A stretch of 64,000 bases of DNA from Marinitoga sp. 38H-ov. GTDB lineage: Bacteria > Thermotogota > Thermotogae > Petrotogales > Petrotogaceae. The notes under the pieces are model-generated. The model worked only from the letters and a program-made list of their open reading frames with translations, searched no databases and was not told the origin of the DNA. The stretch's first letter is position 1; each line of letters opens with the position of its first letter. A program made the position numbers and the translations under genes. Shown here one piece after another: positions 9,310 to 17,276 of this stretch. The stretch lies in NCBI RefSeq assembly GCF_011057715.1, contig NZ_LNGH01000011.1, forward strand, positions 53,239-117,238. The letters run 5' to 3'.

Positions 9310-10732
9310 CAGATTAAATACAAATCCCATCCCAAAAAATGCAGGATGTGGTATTTTTATTGAATTTAAGAAGAATTTTGGTATGTTTTTTTAATTTTTT
9401 GAATTTAATATTGAATAAAAAACAAAAGATTTTCCATTGTTTTTTATTTTCTTACACAGCCACATTACCATTTTTTTGATATTCATGGCTGTATATACCA
9501 TATACGATTCATTTGTCACTCTTTCGTGACCTCTTAATGTTTTCATTGAATGCTTTTTAGCAAATACTCTTTCTATTGTTTGTTTTCTTAATGAATATAT
9601 TTTTTCCCGTATTCACTTAGCCTTATTTTATTCGCTTTTTATACTTCATCTTCATAACTAAATATCCTTTTTATTTTATCTTTTGATTGTGTGCATTTAT
9701 CTATTAATGAACATGTTTTACATACTATTGGATTTGATATCCATTTCTATTTGTAGTTGAATATTTAATAGACAAATATATACATTTTTCTCTTTATTAT
9801 ATTTAAATTCTTTTTTTCTTATGTCTCCTTTTTTCCCCATTGGTCTAGTATATGGCACAATAGGTGTTATTCCTTGTTCAAATAATGATTTTAATTTTTT
9901 TATATCCAGCATCTATAGCTACACTATTTGGTTTTTTTGTTTATATTTTTCATTGTTTCTTCTAATACTTCTCTATCGTGTTTATTTACTCCTGTTACTT
10001 TTACATACAAAACCATTCCTATCACATGATGATAGGAATATGCAAACATTTTTTCTTTACCTTGTTTATTCAACATGCCACTGTCATTGTGCTTATCTTT
10101 ACTTCTTTTGTTATTGTTTCTTCTTTTTTAGGTTTTAATTTTTTTTACCATTATTTTTTCTATACAATTTCTTCTTCTAATTTTTCTTTATATGATTTTA
10201 CTGATAATTCTATTGGCTTTTCGTATTTCTTTTTGTTAGCATTTGCTTTGGGTAGAATCTATGAATATTTCATCTGCATTTATTAACTTATGTTTTATAG
10301 CTTATATGTTTAAATATCTATAATCTGTTCCCTTAAAAAATCATAATTCTTACTAAATGTTGAGAAATGCGTGTTTAACCATATCCTAAAAACCATCTAT
10401 ATGCAAATATCTATTTCCTTTATTGTTTGTCTCATTGACCTTATTCCAAATATATATTGTATTAATACTATCTTTATTAACACCACTGGATCAACGCTTG
10501 GTCTTTTAAACTATATTTATCTTTTACTAAATCATATATGAATTTTCTCTTATGAATTTTTTCTTTTTCTATCTTTCTTACTAAATGATCCTCTGGAACT
10601 AAATCGTCTATTGCTATCATCAATTGTTTTCTCTTATCTCCCTTTCTTACATTAATCATGTCTTCACCACAAAAAAGAAAATCCGCTTCTAATCTAATTT
10701 TACCCTTAGAAGCGGATTTTGTTAACAGTCTG
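9310..10732 (-). mobile_element. Decayed IS1182-like insertion sequence
   Basis: A 1.42-kb element bounded by imperfect inverted repeats. The left end begins CAGATTAAATACAAATCC (from 9310) and the right end, read inward on the minus strand from 10732, begins CAGACTGTTAACAAAATCC. Each end carries a subterminal hairpin (about 9322-9357 and 10679-10720). A 22-bp direct repeat flanks it. The only coding content is a leftward transposase remnant. IS1182 elements are known for long, variable target duplications, which fits. Confidence 0.8.
9440..10659 (-). pseudogene. IS1182-family transposase remnant
   Basis: The N terminus is readable from 10659 (MINVRKGDKRKQ, then IDDLVPEDHLVRKIEK), typical of IS1182 transposases. 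After a frameshift near 10480 the conserved FGIRSMRQTIKEI block appears (about 10420-10450), then a catalytic-Asp segment like FIDSTQSK near 10240 and PYTRPMGKKGDIRKKEF near 9830, each in a different frame with stops between. Near the end RKQTIERVFAKKHSMKTLRGH and MNIKKM can be traced. Several frameshifts and internal deletions make it inactive. The plus-strand open frames in this stretch are shadows. Exact 3' limit is approximate. Confidence 0.8.
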
Positions 10733-10757
10733 TAATAGGCCGAAAGTCCTATTTTTT
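10733..10757 (+). terminator. Second copy of the nrdG terminator (target duplication)
   Basis: 22 bp repeating 9288-9309 with one change (GGCC to GTCC in the right arm), followed by the T run that the left copy lacks. The pair is best read as the target-site duplication of the IS1182-like element. This copy would now stop transcripts leaving the element. Confidence 0.75.
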
Positions 10758-10758
10758 A

Positions 10759-10790
10759 TGGTAAAATATATATAAACAATGAATGGAGGA
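10759..10790 (+). promoter_or_regulatory. Original promoter and ribosome-binding site of the lipid kinase gene
   Basis: An extended -10, TG-G-TAAAAT (10759-10767), is followed about 18 bases later by GGAGGA (10785-10790), but no start codon follows because the HEARO/IscB element begins there. Joining 10790 to the bases just before the kinase ATG (12324) would restore normal spacing. The promoter now reads into the omega RNA. Confidence 0.55.
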
Positions 10791-11046
10791 TATCAGTCAA
10801 TTACCGCCAACCTATAGAGGTGGTGGCTTGTAAAAGCCATAGTTGACTACCCTCAGCCAGGGGAAGTTAATCTTCCTATCGGGCTACGTTAGTCTGGTCA
10901 TAACACCCTGGGATGCTGCTCAAGTTCCAGGCTCTGTTGTCTGTCATTAAACAATCCTGAGTGGTAGGGATAGTGCGGCAGACATGGCAAGCCAGTCTAA
11001 CATTGGGGATGAGCACCTAACTCCAAATAAATGAGGCTTACCTCAT
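10791..11046 (+). ncRNA. HEARO / omega RNA
   Basis: About 250 bases of GC-richer non-coding sequence directly upstream of iscB, the position and size of the HEARO (omega) RNA that guides IscB. Visible pairing: an outer stem 10795-10800 with 10843-10848, an inner hairpin 10825-10829 with 10834-10838, a CCGCC/GGTGG-type helix around 10804-10824, and a short terminal hairpin 11032-11036 with 11041-11045 just before the iscB start. The 5' side should carry or abut the guide, which in these elements derives from the left flank. Confidence 0.8.
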
Positions 11047-12271
11047 ATGGTTCATGTAATTTCAAGGGATGGTAAAACACTAATGCCAACTAAAAGATAT
11101 GGAAAAGTTAGGAGGCTCTTAAAACAAGGTCTTGCTAAAGTTGTTAGAAGAGAACCATTCACAATTCAGTTATTATACGAAACTACATACTATACACAAC
11201 AAGTTACAGTCGGTGTTGATATTGGTTCAAAAACAGTTGGTATTTCAGCAATAACGAAAAAACAAGAGCTATTTAGTACTGAAATTGAACTCAGACAAGA
11301 ATATAAAGAAGTTGTTGATGAAAAGAAAGGAGTACAGAAGAACAAGAAGATACCGCAAAAGAAGATATAGAAAACCACGGTTTCTAAATAGACGCAGGCG
11401 TGAAGATTGGCTTGCTCCAAATATACAATGGAAAGTTAATGCACATATAAAAATTATTAACTTCATAGCAAAGATACTACCAGTCAAAAAAGTTGTGGTT
11501 GAAATAGCACCGTTTGATACACACAAAATAGTTAATCCTGATGTTAAAGGTAAAGAATATCAAGAAGGTCAGCAAAAAGGTTTTTGGGATGTTAGAGAGT
11601 ACTGTTTGTGGCGTGCAGGATACAAATCTGAGACATCAGGTAAAAAAGGTATATTGGAAGTACATCACGTCATACCAAGAAGCCAAGGCGGAACTGATAA
11701 TCCTTCCAATTTAATAGTTTTAACTGCAGAAGACCACAAAGCTATTCATGAAGATAAACTTAAAATTTCAAGTATCAGACTTAAGAAAATTAAAATCCTA
11801 AAAGATGCGAGTCATGTTTCAACAATAGTCTGGTTCATTGTGAACCACTTAAAACAAAAATATGATGTTGGTATAACATATGGTAGTGCTACAAAATCTA
11901 AAAGAATAGAAATAGGATTGGAGAAAACACATAGGAACGATGCTTTTGTCATTTCTGGAGGAAATAATTTTATTAAAAAATTAGACCGTTGATACTATGG
12001 TAAATTTTTCAGAAAGCAAAATCGTTCATTGCACAAAGCTAATCCAATTAAAGATGGTATTAGACCGATAAATACGGTAAAAGAAGTTAAGGGATTTAGA
12101 AGATTTGATAGAGTACGTTTTAAAAATCGTATTGGCGTAATATATGGATTAAGAAGCTCTGGGTATTTTGACATACGTACCTTGAGTGGAGAAAAAATTC
12201 ATTCATCAGCCAAGTGGCAAAAATTGAAAGTTTTAGAAAAAACAAAAACTTTAATGTTAGAAAGGAGGTAA
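11047..12271 (+). pseudogene. iscB: IscB RNA-guided nuclease, broken by a frameshift and an in-frame stop
   Basis: Ancestor-type relative of Cas9. The N-terminal PLMP domain is intact (DGKTLMPTKRYGKVRRLL), followed by RuvC-I (GVDIGSKTVGIS). A one-base frameshift near 11300 separates this from the arginine-rich bridge helix (KEYRRTRRYRKRRYRKPR), RuvC-II (VVVEIAPFD), the HNH domain (LEVHHVIPRSQGGTDNPSN...AIHED) and RuvC-III (KTHRNDAFVIS). A TGA at 11990-11992 then interrupts the frame before a C-terminal DNA-contacting part (SLHKANPIKDG, RSSGYFDIRTLSG) that continues in the same frame to 12271. Catalytic residues survive but the protein cannot be made whole. The HNH region lacks the zinc-binding cysteine pairs seen in many IscBs. 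Confidence 0.88.
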
Positions 12272-12315
12272 GAGCGTTTCCTCTCCCACCTATAGAGGTT
12301 TGAGTATCCACGCTC
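12272..12315 (+). other. Right-end hairpin of the HEARO/IscB element
   Basis: Outer stem GAGCG (12272-12276) with CGCTC (12311-12315) and inner stem CCTCT (12280-12284) with AGAGG (12294-12298), starting immediately after the iscB stop codon. It contains ACCTATAGAGGT (12288-12299), also found in the omega RNA at 10810-10821. Confidence 0.7.
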
Positions 12316-12323
12316 GTAGATTG

Positions 12324-13244
12324 ATGAAAAAGTATTATATCATAGTTAATCCACACTCTTCTGGTTCAAAAGCTATTAAATTATGGCCAAAAATTAGAGA
12401 AATTTTAGAAAATAATGATTTTGAGTTTGAGTATAAATTAACTAAAGGCAAAATGGATGCATATAATATTACAATAGAAGCTATTAAAAAAGGGTATAAA
12501 AAGATCATAGGAGTAGGCGGAGATGGCACAGCAAATGAAATCGTAAATGGTATTTTTAATCAAGATTATGTTAACCCAAAAGATATTATTTTAGGAATTA
12601 TACCTACTGGAACTGGAAATGATTGGGGTAAAACCATTGGAATTCCAAGTGATTATGTACAAGCGATAGAAGTTTTAAAAAAAGGAAATATTATTACACA
12701 AGACGTTGGAAAGGTTATATATTACGAAAATAATGAAAAAAAAGAAAGATATTTCATGAATATAGCGGGAATGTTTTTTGATGCTATAGTGGTAAAAAAT
12801 ACCAATATATCAAAAGATAAAAATAAAAGCGGAGCTTTTTCATATCTTTTAAATCTTTTAACAACATTATTTAAATATAAATATCAAAAGGCTGAAATAA
12901 ATATTAATGGAAAAATAATTAAAGAAAAAATATTTACTATGGCTGTTGGAATTTGTAAATATAGTGGTGGCGGAATGAAAATGTTACCTAATGCGATACC
13001 AAATGATGGATTATTTGATATTATTATTATAAGAGATGTGCCAAGATTTCAAGTAATAAGGCATATTAAAAAACTTTTTGATGGTTCTTTTGTTGAATTA
13101 AAATGGGTGAAACAATATAAAGCTAAAAATATAAAATTAACTTCTCATGAAAAAATTTATTTAGAAGTAGACGGAGAACATTTAGGACATAGTCCATTTG
13201 AGTTTAAAATATATAAAAAATCATTAAATGTATTTGGAGAGTGA
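12324..13244 (+). CDS. Diacylglycerol kinase-family lipid kinase
   Basis: A soluble lipid kinase of the DagK/YegS/BmrU type that phosphorylates diacylglycerol or a related lipid at the inner membrane face. The start at 12324 is set by homology (MKKYYIIVNPHSSGSKA); the longer frame from 12300 runs into the mobile element. Landmarks: VNPHSSG at the N terminus, GGDGTANEIVNG (catalytic motif), IPTGTGNDWG, and EVDGEHLG near the C terminus. No Shine-Dalgarno lies directly before the ATG because the HEARO/IscB element separates it from its original GGAGGA about 1.53 kb upstream. It is followed by DUF554 and an 8-oxoguanine glycosylase with almost no spacing. Whether it is still expressed is open. 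Confidence 0.9.
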   Translation: MKKYYIIVNPHSSGSKAIKLWPKIREILENNDFEFEYKLTKGKMDAYNITIEAIKKGYKKIIGVGGDGTANEIVNGIFNQDYVNPKDIILGIIPTGTGNDWGKTIGIPSDYVQAIEVLKKGNIITQDVGKVIYYENNEKKERYFMNIAGMFFDAIVVKNTNISKDKNKSGAFSYLLNLLTTLFKYKYQKAEININGKIIKEKIFTMAVGICKYSGGGMKMLPNAIPNDGLFDIIIIRDVPRFQVIRHIKKLFDGSFVELKWVKQYKAKNIKLTSHEKIYLEVDGEHLGHSPFEFKIYKKSLNVFGE

Positions 13245-13248
13245 TAAT

Positions 13249-13917
13249 ATGATACCAACTATTGTTAATGCTCTTGCTGTTGTAATGGGAAGTTTATTAG
13301 GAATATTAGCAAAAAAAGGAATACCTGATAAATTAAAAAACATATTATTTTATGCTGTTGGATTAACAACATTAGGCATAGGTATAAATATGTCTATGTC
13401 TGCAAATAATTTCTTAATTGTATTAAGTTCAATGGCATTAGGAGGATTAATTGGAGAATTACTTGATATAGAAGGATTTCTTAAAAAAATAGGCGATAAT
13501 ATGCAAGAAGGTGATTTCTCAACTGGGTTTGTTATGTCTTCAATATTATTTCTTGTTGGACCATTAACTATAATTGGTTCAATAAATGCAGGTTTAACAA
13601 ATGACGGGACATTGATATACACAAAATCCCTACTAGATGGTATTTCATCTACAGTATTATCTTCTATATACGGCTTAGGAGTTATGGTATCCGCTGGTTC
13701 TGTTTTACTTGTTCAAGGAAGTATTGTATTATTAGCTTCACAATTATCTTTTTTAACAAATGAAATTTATTTAAATGATTTAGTAGCAATTGGTGGTATA
13801 ATGGTATTAGGAATTGGACTAAAAATATTAGAAATAAAGGACACTAAAGTAGGAAACTTTCTACCAGCATTATTATTATCCCCTATTTTAGTTTGGATTG
13901 TATCTTTATTTAAGTGA
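13249..13917 (+). CDS. DUF554 family membrane protein (YqgA-like)
   Basis: A 222-residue protein with about six or seven hydrophobic helices and repeated small-residue motifs (VMGSLLGILAKKG, MALGGLIGELLDIEG, MVLGIGLKILEIK), typical of the DUF554 family of putative transport proteins. The start at 13249 is preferred over 13228: GGAGAG at the very end of the lipid kinase gene serves as ribosome-binding site, and the ATG lies 4 bases after that gene's stop. No substrate is known for the family. It is transcribed with its neighbours. Confidence 0.85.
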   Translation: MIPTIVNALAVVMGSLLGILAKKGIPDKLKNILFYAVGLTTLGIGINMSMSANNFLIVLSSMALGGLIGELLDIEGFLKKIGDNMQEGDFSTGFVMSSILFLVGPLTIIGSINAGLTNDGTLIYTKSLLDGISSTVLSSIYGLGVMVSAGSVLLVQGSIVLLASQLSFLTNEIYLNDLVAIGGIMVLGIGLKILEIKDTKVGNFLPALLLSPILVWIVSLFK

Positions 13918-13926
13918 GGTGAAACA

Positions 13927-14550
13927 ATGAAATTAATTAAAGATATTGAAAGTATATATGATGAAGCAAGACCTTTAGTTGAAGAGAGATGGCAAGAATT
14001 CATAAATCTAGGTAAAAATGGAAATGAGAAAGAATTATTTTCAGAGTTATGCTTTTGCGTTTTAACAGCCAATTGGAGTGCAAAAGGTGGCATGAAAGCT
14101 CAAAAAGAGATTGGCCCTGATGGATTTGTTGAATTAGAATTAGATGAATTAGAATATGCATTGAGAAAAGTTGGACATAGATTCCCTAGAGCAAGAGCTC
14201 AATATATTGTTTCTAACAGATGGGTTGTTAGAACAATTAAGCATTTATTTGTTTTACCATATTACCAAGTTAGAGAATTTCTAGTAAAAAATATAAAAGG
14301 TATTGGTTGGAAAGAATCAAGCCATTTTTTGAGAAATGTGGGTTATGGTGAAGTTGCTATACTTGATAAACATATATTAAGATTAATGGTTGAAAATAAT
14401 CTAATTGATTCGATTCCAAAAGGATGGACAAAAAATAGATATTTAGATTATGAAAAACGATTAAAGGTATTAGAAGAACATTTTAAAGAACCTATAGGCA
14501 AATTAGATTTATATCTATGGTATTTAGTTAAAAAAAGTGTTGATAAGTAA
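13927..14550 (+). CDS. ogg: N-glycosylase/DNA lyase, 8-oxoguanine (Ogg2 type)
   Basis: A 207-residue base-excision repair enzyme that removes 8-oxoguanine and cuts the abasic strand. The helix-hairpin-helix reads NIKGIGWKESSHFLRNVG, with catalytic Lys129, followed by Asp147 in VAILDKHI; both are the expected pair for the Ogg2 family. The size matches the compact archaeal/Thermotoga type (about 205-210 residues). A clear GAGGTGAAAC ribosome-binding site lies at the end of the DUF554 gene, 9 bases upstream. A strong terminator ends the unit. Confidence 0.93.
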   Translation: MKLIKDIESIYDEARPLVEERWQEFINLGKNGNEKELFSELCFCVLTANWSAKGGMKAQKEIGPDGFVELELDELEYALRKVGHRFPRARAQYIVSNRWVVRTIKHLFVLPYYQVREFLVKNIKGIGWKESSHFLRNVGYGEVAILDKHILRLMVENNLIDSIPKGWTKNRYLDYEKRLKVLEEHFKEPIGKLDLYLWYLVKKSVDK

Positions 14551-14577
14551 AAATCAGCCATTACCAGGCTGATTTTT
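14549..14577. terminator. Bidirectional terminator
   Basis: An 11-bp stem AAAAATCAGCC (14549-14559) with GGCTGATTTTT (14567-14577) between two convergent genes; the A and T runs allow function in both directions. Confidence 0.9.
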
Positions 14578-14596
14578 ACTTATCATAATTTTTTAT

Positions 14597-15694
14597 TTAT
14601 AAATATTTTTTAATATCTTCTATAGATATGTCCCCTATTATACTTCCTCTATTTATTCCTCCGCCACCTTTAATTTCTGGGTTGTATTGTTTAATATTAT
14701 TTATTAAATCCTTACAATTAACTTTACCAGAAGAAATTTCTAATCTGTTATTATTTTTAACTACATATAGAATTTCATCCATAGGTAAAAATTTTGGTAA
14801 ATATAAAACATACTCATCACTAGTATCTAAATATATCAATTTAATATCATTAATAACCTCTGCATTTCTTAATATATCACTTGCAATAATTTCTGCATAT
14901 TTTTCATTTAATTTTTCATATTTAGACTTATATTCTTTCATTTTATTTATAGTTTCTTCTAATCTTTTTGGAGTATCTTCAATTTTTGAAGTTAGCATAT
15001 TAGAAATTTCTTTTGTAATTTCAATCCTATTTTCATAATCTTTTATTGCCCTATTGCCAGCAACAAAGTAATATCTTATAAGATTACCTTTAATTTTTTC
15101 TTTATCTATAATCTTTATTAATCCAATTTCTCCTGTATTTTTTACATGAAATCCGCCACAAGGATTAATATCGAAATCACCTATTTTAATTAACCTAACT
15201 TGACCTTTAACTTTTTCACTTAATTGGTTTCTTAAATTATATTCATGTATCTTATCTATTGTAGTAAATATTTCTTCAATTTGAATATGTTTTTGAATAA
15301 TTTCATTTGAAATACGTTCAGCCTCATCGATATATTTCACGGAATTATAATCTAAATCAATTGTAGTATATTCTTCTCCCACCCTAAACCCAACAGTATT
15401 CAAATCAGCAATTTGTTCAAATGCAGCTGAAATAATATGTTGTGCCGTGTGTTGTTGAGCTATGTCAAATCTTCTATTCGAATCTATATTATATTCATAT
15501 TCACCTGGGGAAATCTCTTTATCAATTAAATGATAATACTTACTATTTTTATATTCTACAAATAAAACATTAGCATCTCCAATTTTACCTCTATCTCCTA
15601 ATTGACCGCCTTTACCATCAGGATAAAACGGTGATTCTTCTGAAATTGCATAAATATTCTTTTTTTCTTTTTTTGTCTCTATAATTTTTATCAT
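14597..15694 (-). CDS. alaX: Alanyl-tRNA editing protein, AlaX-L type
   Basis: A 365-residue freestanding relative of the AlaRS editing domain that hydrolyses Ser- or Gly-mischarged tRNA-Ala. Zinc ligands are His82 and His86 (HTAQH) with Cys179 and His183 (CGGFH). The N-terminal SPFYPDGKGGQLGD block is typical. A charged coiled-coil segment (about residues 225-280) leads to a C-terminal DHHA1-like domain with GGGGINRGSIIG, making it the long AlaX form. The next gene upstream ends 10 bases before it, so they share a transcript. Confidence 0.92.
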   Translation of the reverse strand: MIKIIETKKEKKNIYAISEESPFYPDGKGGQLGDRGKIGDANVLFVEYKNSKYYHLIDKEISPGEYEYNIDSNRRFDIAQQHTAQHIISAAFEQIADLNTVGFRVGEEYTTIDLDYNSVKYIDEAERISNEIIQKHIQIEEIFTTIDKIHEYNLRNQLSEKVKGQVRLIKIGDFDINPCGGFHVKNTGEIGLIKIIDKEKIKGNLIRYYFVAGNRAIKDYENRIEITKEISNMLTSKIEDTPKRLEETINKMKEYKSKYEKLNEKYAEIIASDILRNAEVINDIKLIYLDTSDEYVLYLPKFLPMDEILYVVKNNNRLEISSGKVNCKDLINNIKQYNPEIKGGGGINRGSIIGDISIEDIKKYL

Positions 15695-15704
15695 TTTACA
15701 CCTC

Positions 15705-16400
15705 CTACAATACTAGTTTATATCCATTTTCTTTAAACCATACTCTAGATTCTAAATAATCATTACAATATTTAGAAACATAATTCCAAAATTCTTTTTG
15801 ATGATGTTTATATATTATATGTGATAATTCATGAACAACAATATAATCTAATTTTCTTATAGGAGCCATTACTATTCTAAAATTAAAACTTAAATTATTT
15901 TTTGAAGAACAACTTCCCCATCGTGTTTTTTGATCTCTAATTGTAACTTTCCCATACTTTAAATTCATTATTTTTGAATAATAATCTAATCTATCTAAGA
16001 TTATTTTCTTTGCTTCTTTTTTATACCATTTATATATCATTTCTTTTTTTAATTCTATATTATCAAAAAATTCTTTTTTTAAAGATATATATATATAGTC
16101 ATCTTGAATTCCAATGCCGTAATTTCCTTCAATAGTAATTAATTTATAATACTTCCCTAAAAATAGAAATCTTTCTCCATCAAGATATTTTTTATTTTCT
16201 ATCGTTTTTAAATTTAATAATTTAGAAATTATCCAATCACTTTTATCAAAAACAAATTTTTTTATTTCAAAATCCGATAAAAATTTTGGAGCTCTTACTA
16301 TTACATTTCCAGTATTTTCTATAATAATAGATATTGTGTTTCTATTTGATTTAATTATTTTATAATTTATATCAAAGTATTTCGTTTTTAAAATATTCAT
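15705..16400 (-). CDS. YgjP-like zinc metallopeptidase (M48/DUF45)
   Basis: A 231-residue putative zinc protease. The motif VVHELSHIIYKHH contains HExxH, and the family block KTRWGSCSSKNNLSFNFR precedes it, as in YgjP/DUF45 proteins. A third ligand is likely in KEFWNYV. The start is placed at the ATG at 16400, with AGGGG spaced properly, rather than the in-frame GTG at 16406 that lies within that site. No signal peptide, so cytoplasmic. Substrates of the family are not established. Its 5' region is shared divergently with sufC. Confidence 0.88.
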   Translation of the reverse strand: MNILKTKYFDINYKIIKSNRNTISIIIENTGNVIVRAPKFLSDFEIKKFVFDKSDWIISKLLNLKTIENKKYLDGERFLFLGKYYKLITIEGNYGIGIQDDYIYISLKKEFFDNIELKKEMIYKWYKKEAKKIILDRLDYYSKIMNLKYGKVTIRDQKTRWGSCSSKNNLSFNFRIVMAPIRKLDYIVVHELSHIIYKHHQKEFWNYVSKYCNDYLESRVWFKENGYKLVL

Positions 16401-16544
16401 AAACACCCCTACTTATACAAAATATAACAAAATTATAGCATATTAATATTTTTTTTACAAAATCTTATTATGAAAATTTTTTATGGAAATAAAATTTACA
16501 TTTTTTTGATAAAATAATTTAGACTATAACAGGGAGGAACTTAT

Positions 16545-17276
16545 ATGCTAGAACTTAAAAATATTAATTTTAAAACTGGTTCAAGAAAAATCCTAGAAGA
16601 TATTTCATATTCTTTTGGAAAAAGTAAAATATATGCTGTTTTAGGTAATAATGGTGTTGGTAAATCAACATTAGCAAGGATAATAATGGGATTAGATGGA
16701 TATAATCATGGAGGTAAAATTTATTTTGAAGGTCAAAACATAACAAATATGAGTGTCACTGAAAGAGCAAAATTAGGAATAACAATGGCTTGGCAAGAAC
16801 CTGCTAGATTTGAAGGGTTAGGTGTAAAAGAATATTTAACTCTTGGAAAAAGAATTGATTTAAGTGAAAATGAATTAATAGAAATATTAAATTTAGTTGG
16901 TTTAAATCCTTTTTATTTACATAGAAATGTCGATAAAACATTATCTGGAGGAGAGAGAAAAAGAATAGAATTAGCATCATTGATAATATTAAAACCTAAA
17001 TTTGCAATTTTTGATGAGCCGGATTCAGGTATTGATATGATGTCAAATATTATGATTGAAAGAATATTTAAAATAATTACAGCAAACGGTGGAACAGTTT
17101 TAAGTATAACCCACAGAGAAGAAATTGCTGAAATTGCTGATGAAGCATTTTTAATATGCTCAGGAAAAATTAAAGCAGCAGGGAATCCTAAAAAAGTTTC
17201 TGAAGTGTATAAAACAACATGTGATAATTGTTCTCATATTAATGTTCCAGTAGAATTTAATGGGGTGAAACTATGA
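16545..17276 (+). CDS. sufC: Fe-S cluster assembly ATPase SufC
   Basis: A 243-residue ABC-type ATPase that powers Fe-S cluster assembly on SufB. Walker A is GNNGVGKST (residues 34-42), the signature LSGGERKR, Walker B FAIFDEPDSGID and the switch His in ITHREE. As in SufC proteins it lacks any membrane partner. A GGGAGG ribosome-binding site precedes the start. Its stop overlaps the start of sufB by 4 bases, implying translational coupling. No sufS, sufU or sufD gene is next to it. Confidence 0.93.
   Translation: MLELKNINFKTGSRKILEDISYSFGKSKIYAVLGNNGVGKSTLARIIMGLDGYNHGGKIYFEGQNITNMSVTERAKLGITMAWQEPARFEGLGVKEYLTLGKRIDLSENELIEILNLVGLNPFYLHRNVDKTLSGGERKRIELASLIILKPKFAIFDEPDSGIDMMSNIMIERIFKIITANGGTVLSITHREEIAEIADEAFLICSGKIKAAGNPKKVSEVYKTTCDNCSHINVPVEFNGVKL

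Larger units (their letters stand above)
10791..12320 (+). mobile_element. HEARO / IscB (OMEGA) element
   Basis: A 1.5-kb insert that is visibly less AT-rich than its surroundings. It consists of a structured RNA region, an iscB gene broken in two places, and a right-end hairpin. It lies directly 5' of ATGA (12324-12327); HEARO elements are known to sit upstream of ATGA or GTGA. No TnpA transposase gene accompanies it, so it would depend on one in trans. Ends are estimated to within a few bases. Confidence 0.8.

Noticed and set aside
9821..10286. Plus-strand open frames of about 100 codons in the IS1182-like element
   Set aside because: They are rich in Phe, Tyr and Leu, overlap each other and lie opposite the decayed transposase; they are antisense shadows.
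11990..11992. TGA inside iscB as a recoded codon (selenocysteine or tryptophan)
   Set aside because: TGA is a normal stop here (for example the lipid kinase, nrdD-neighbour genes and dead IS genes end or break at it), and no SECIS-like hairpin follows. A second lesion (frameshift near 11300) also marks it as a pseudogene.
14628..15038. 136-codon frame opposite alaX
   Set aside because: It is antisense to the C-terminal half of AlaX with hydrophobic low-complexity sequence and no start signals.
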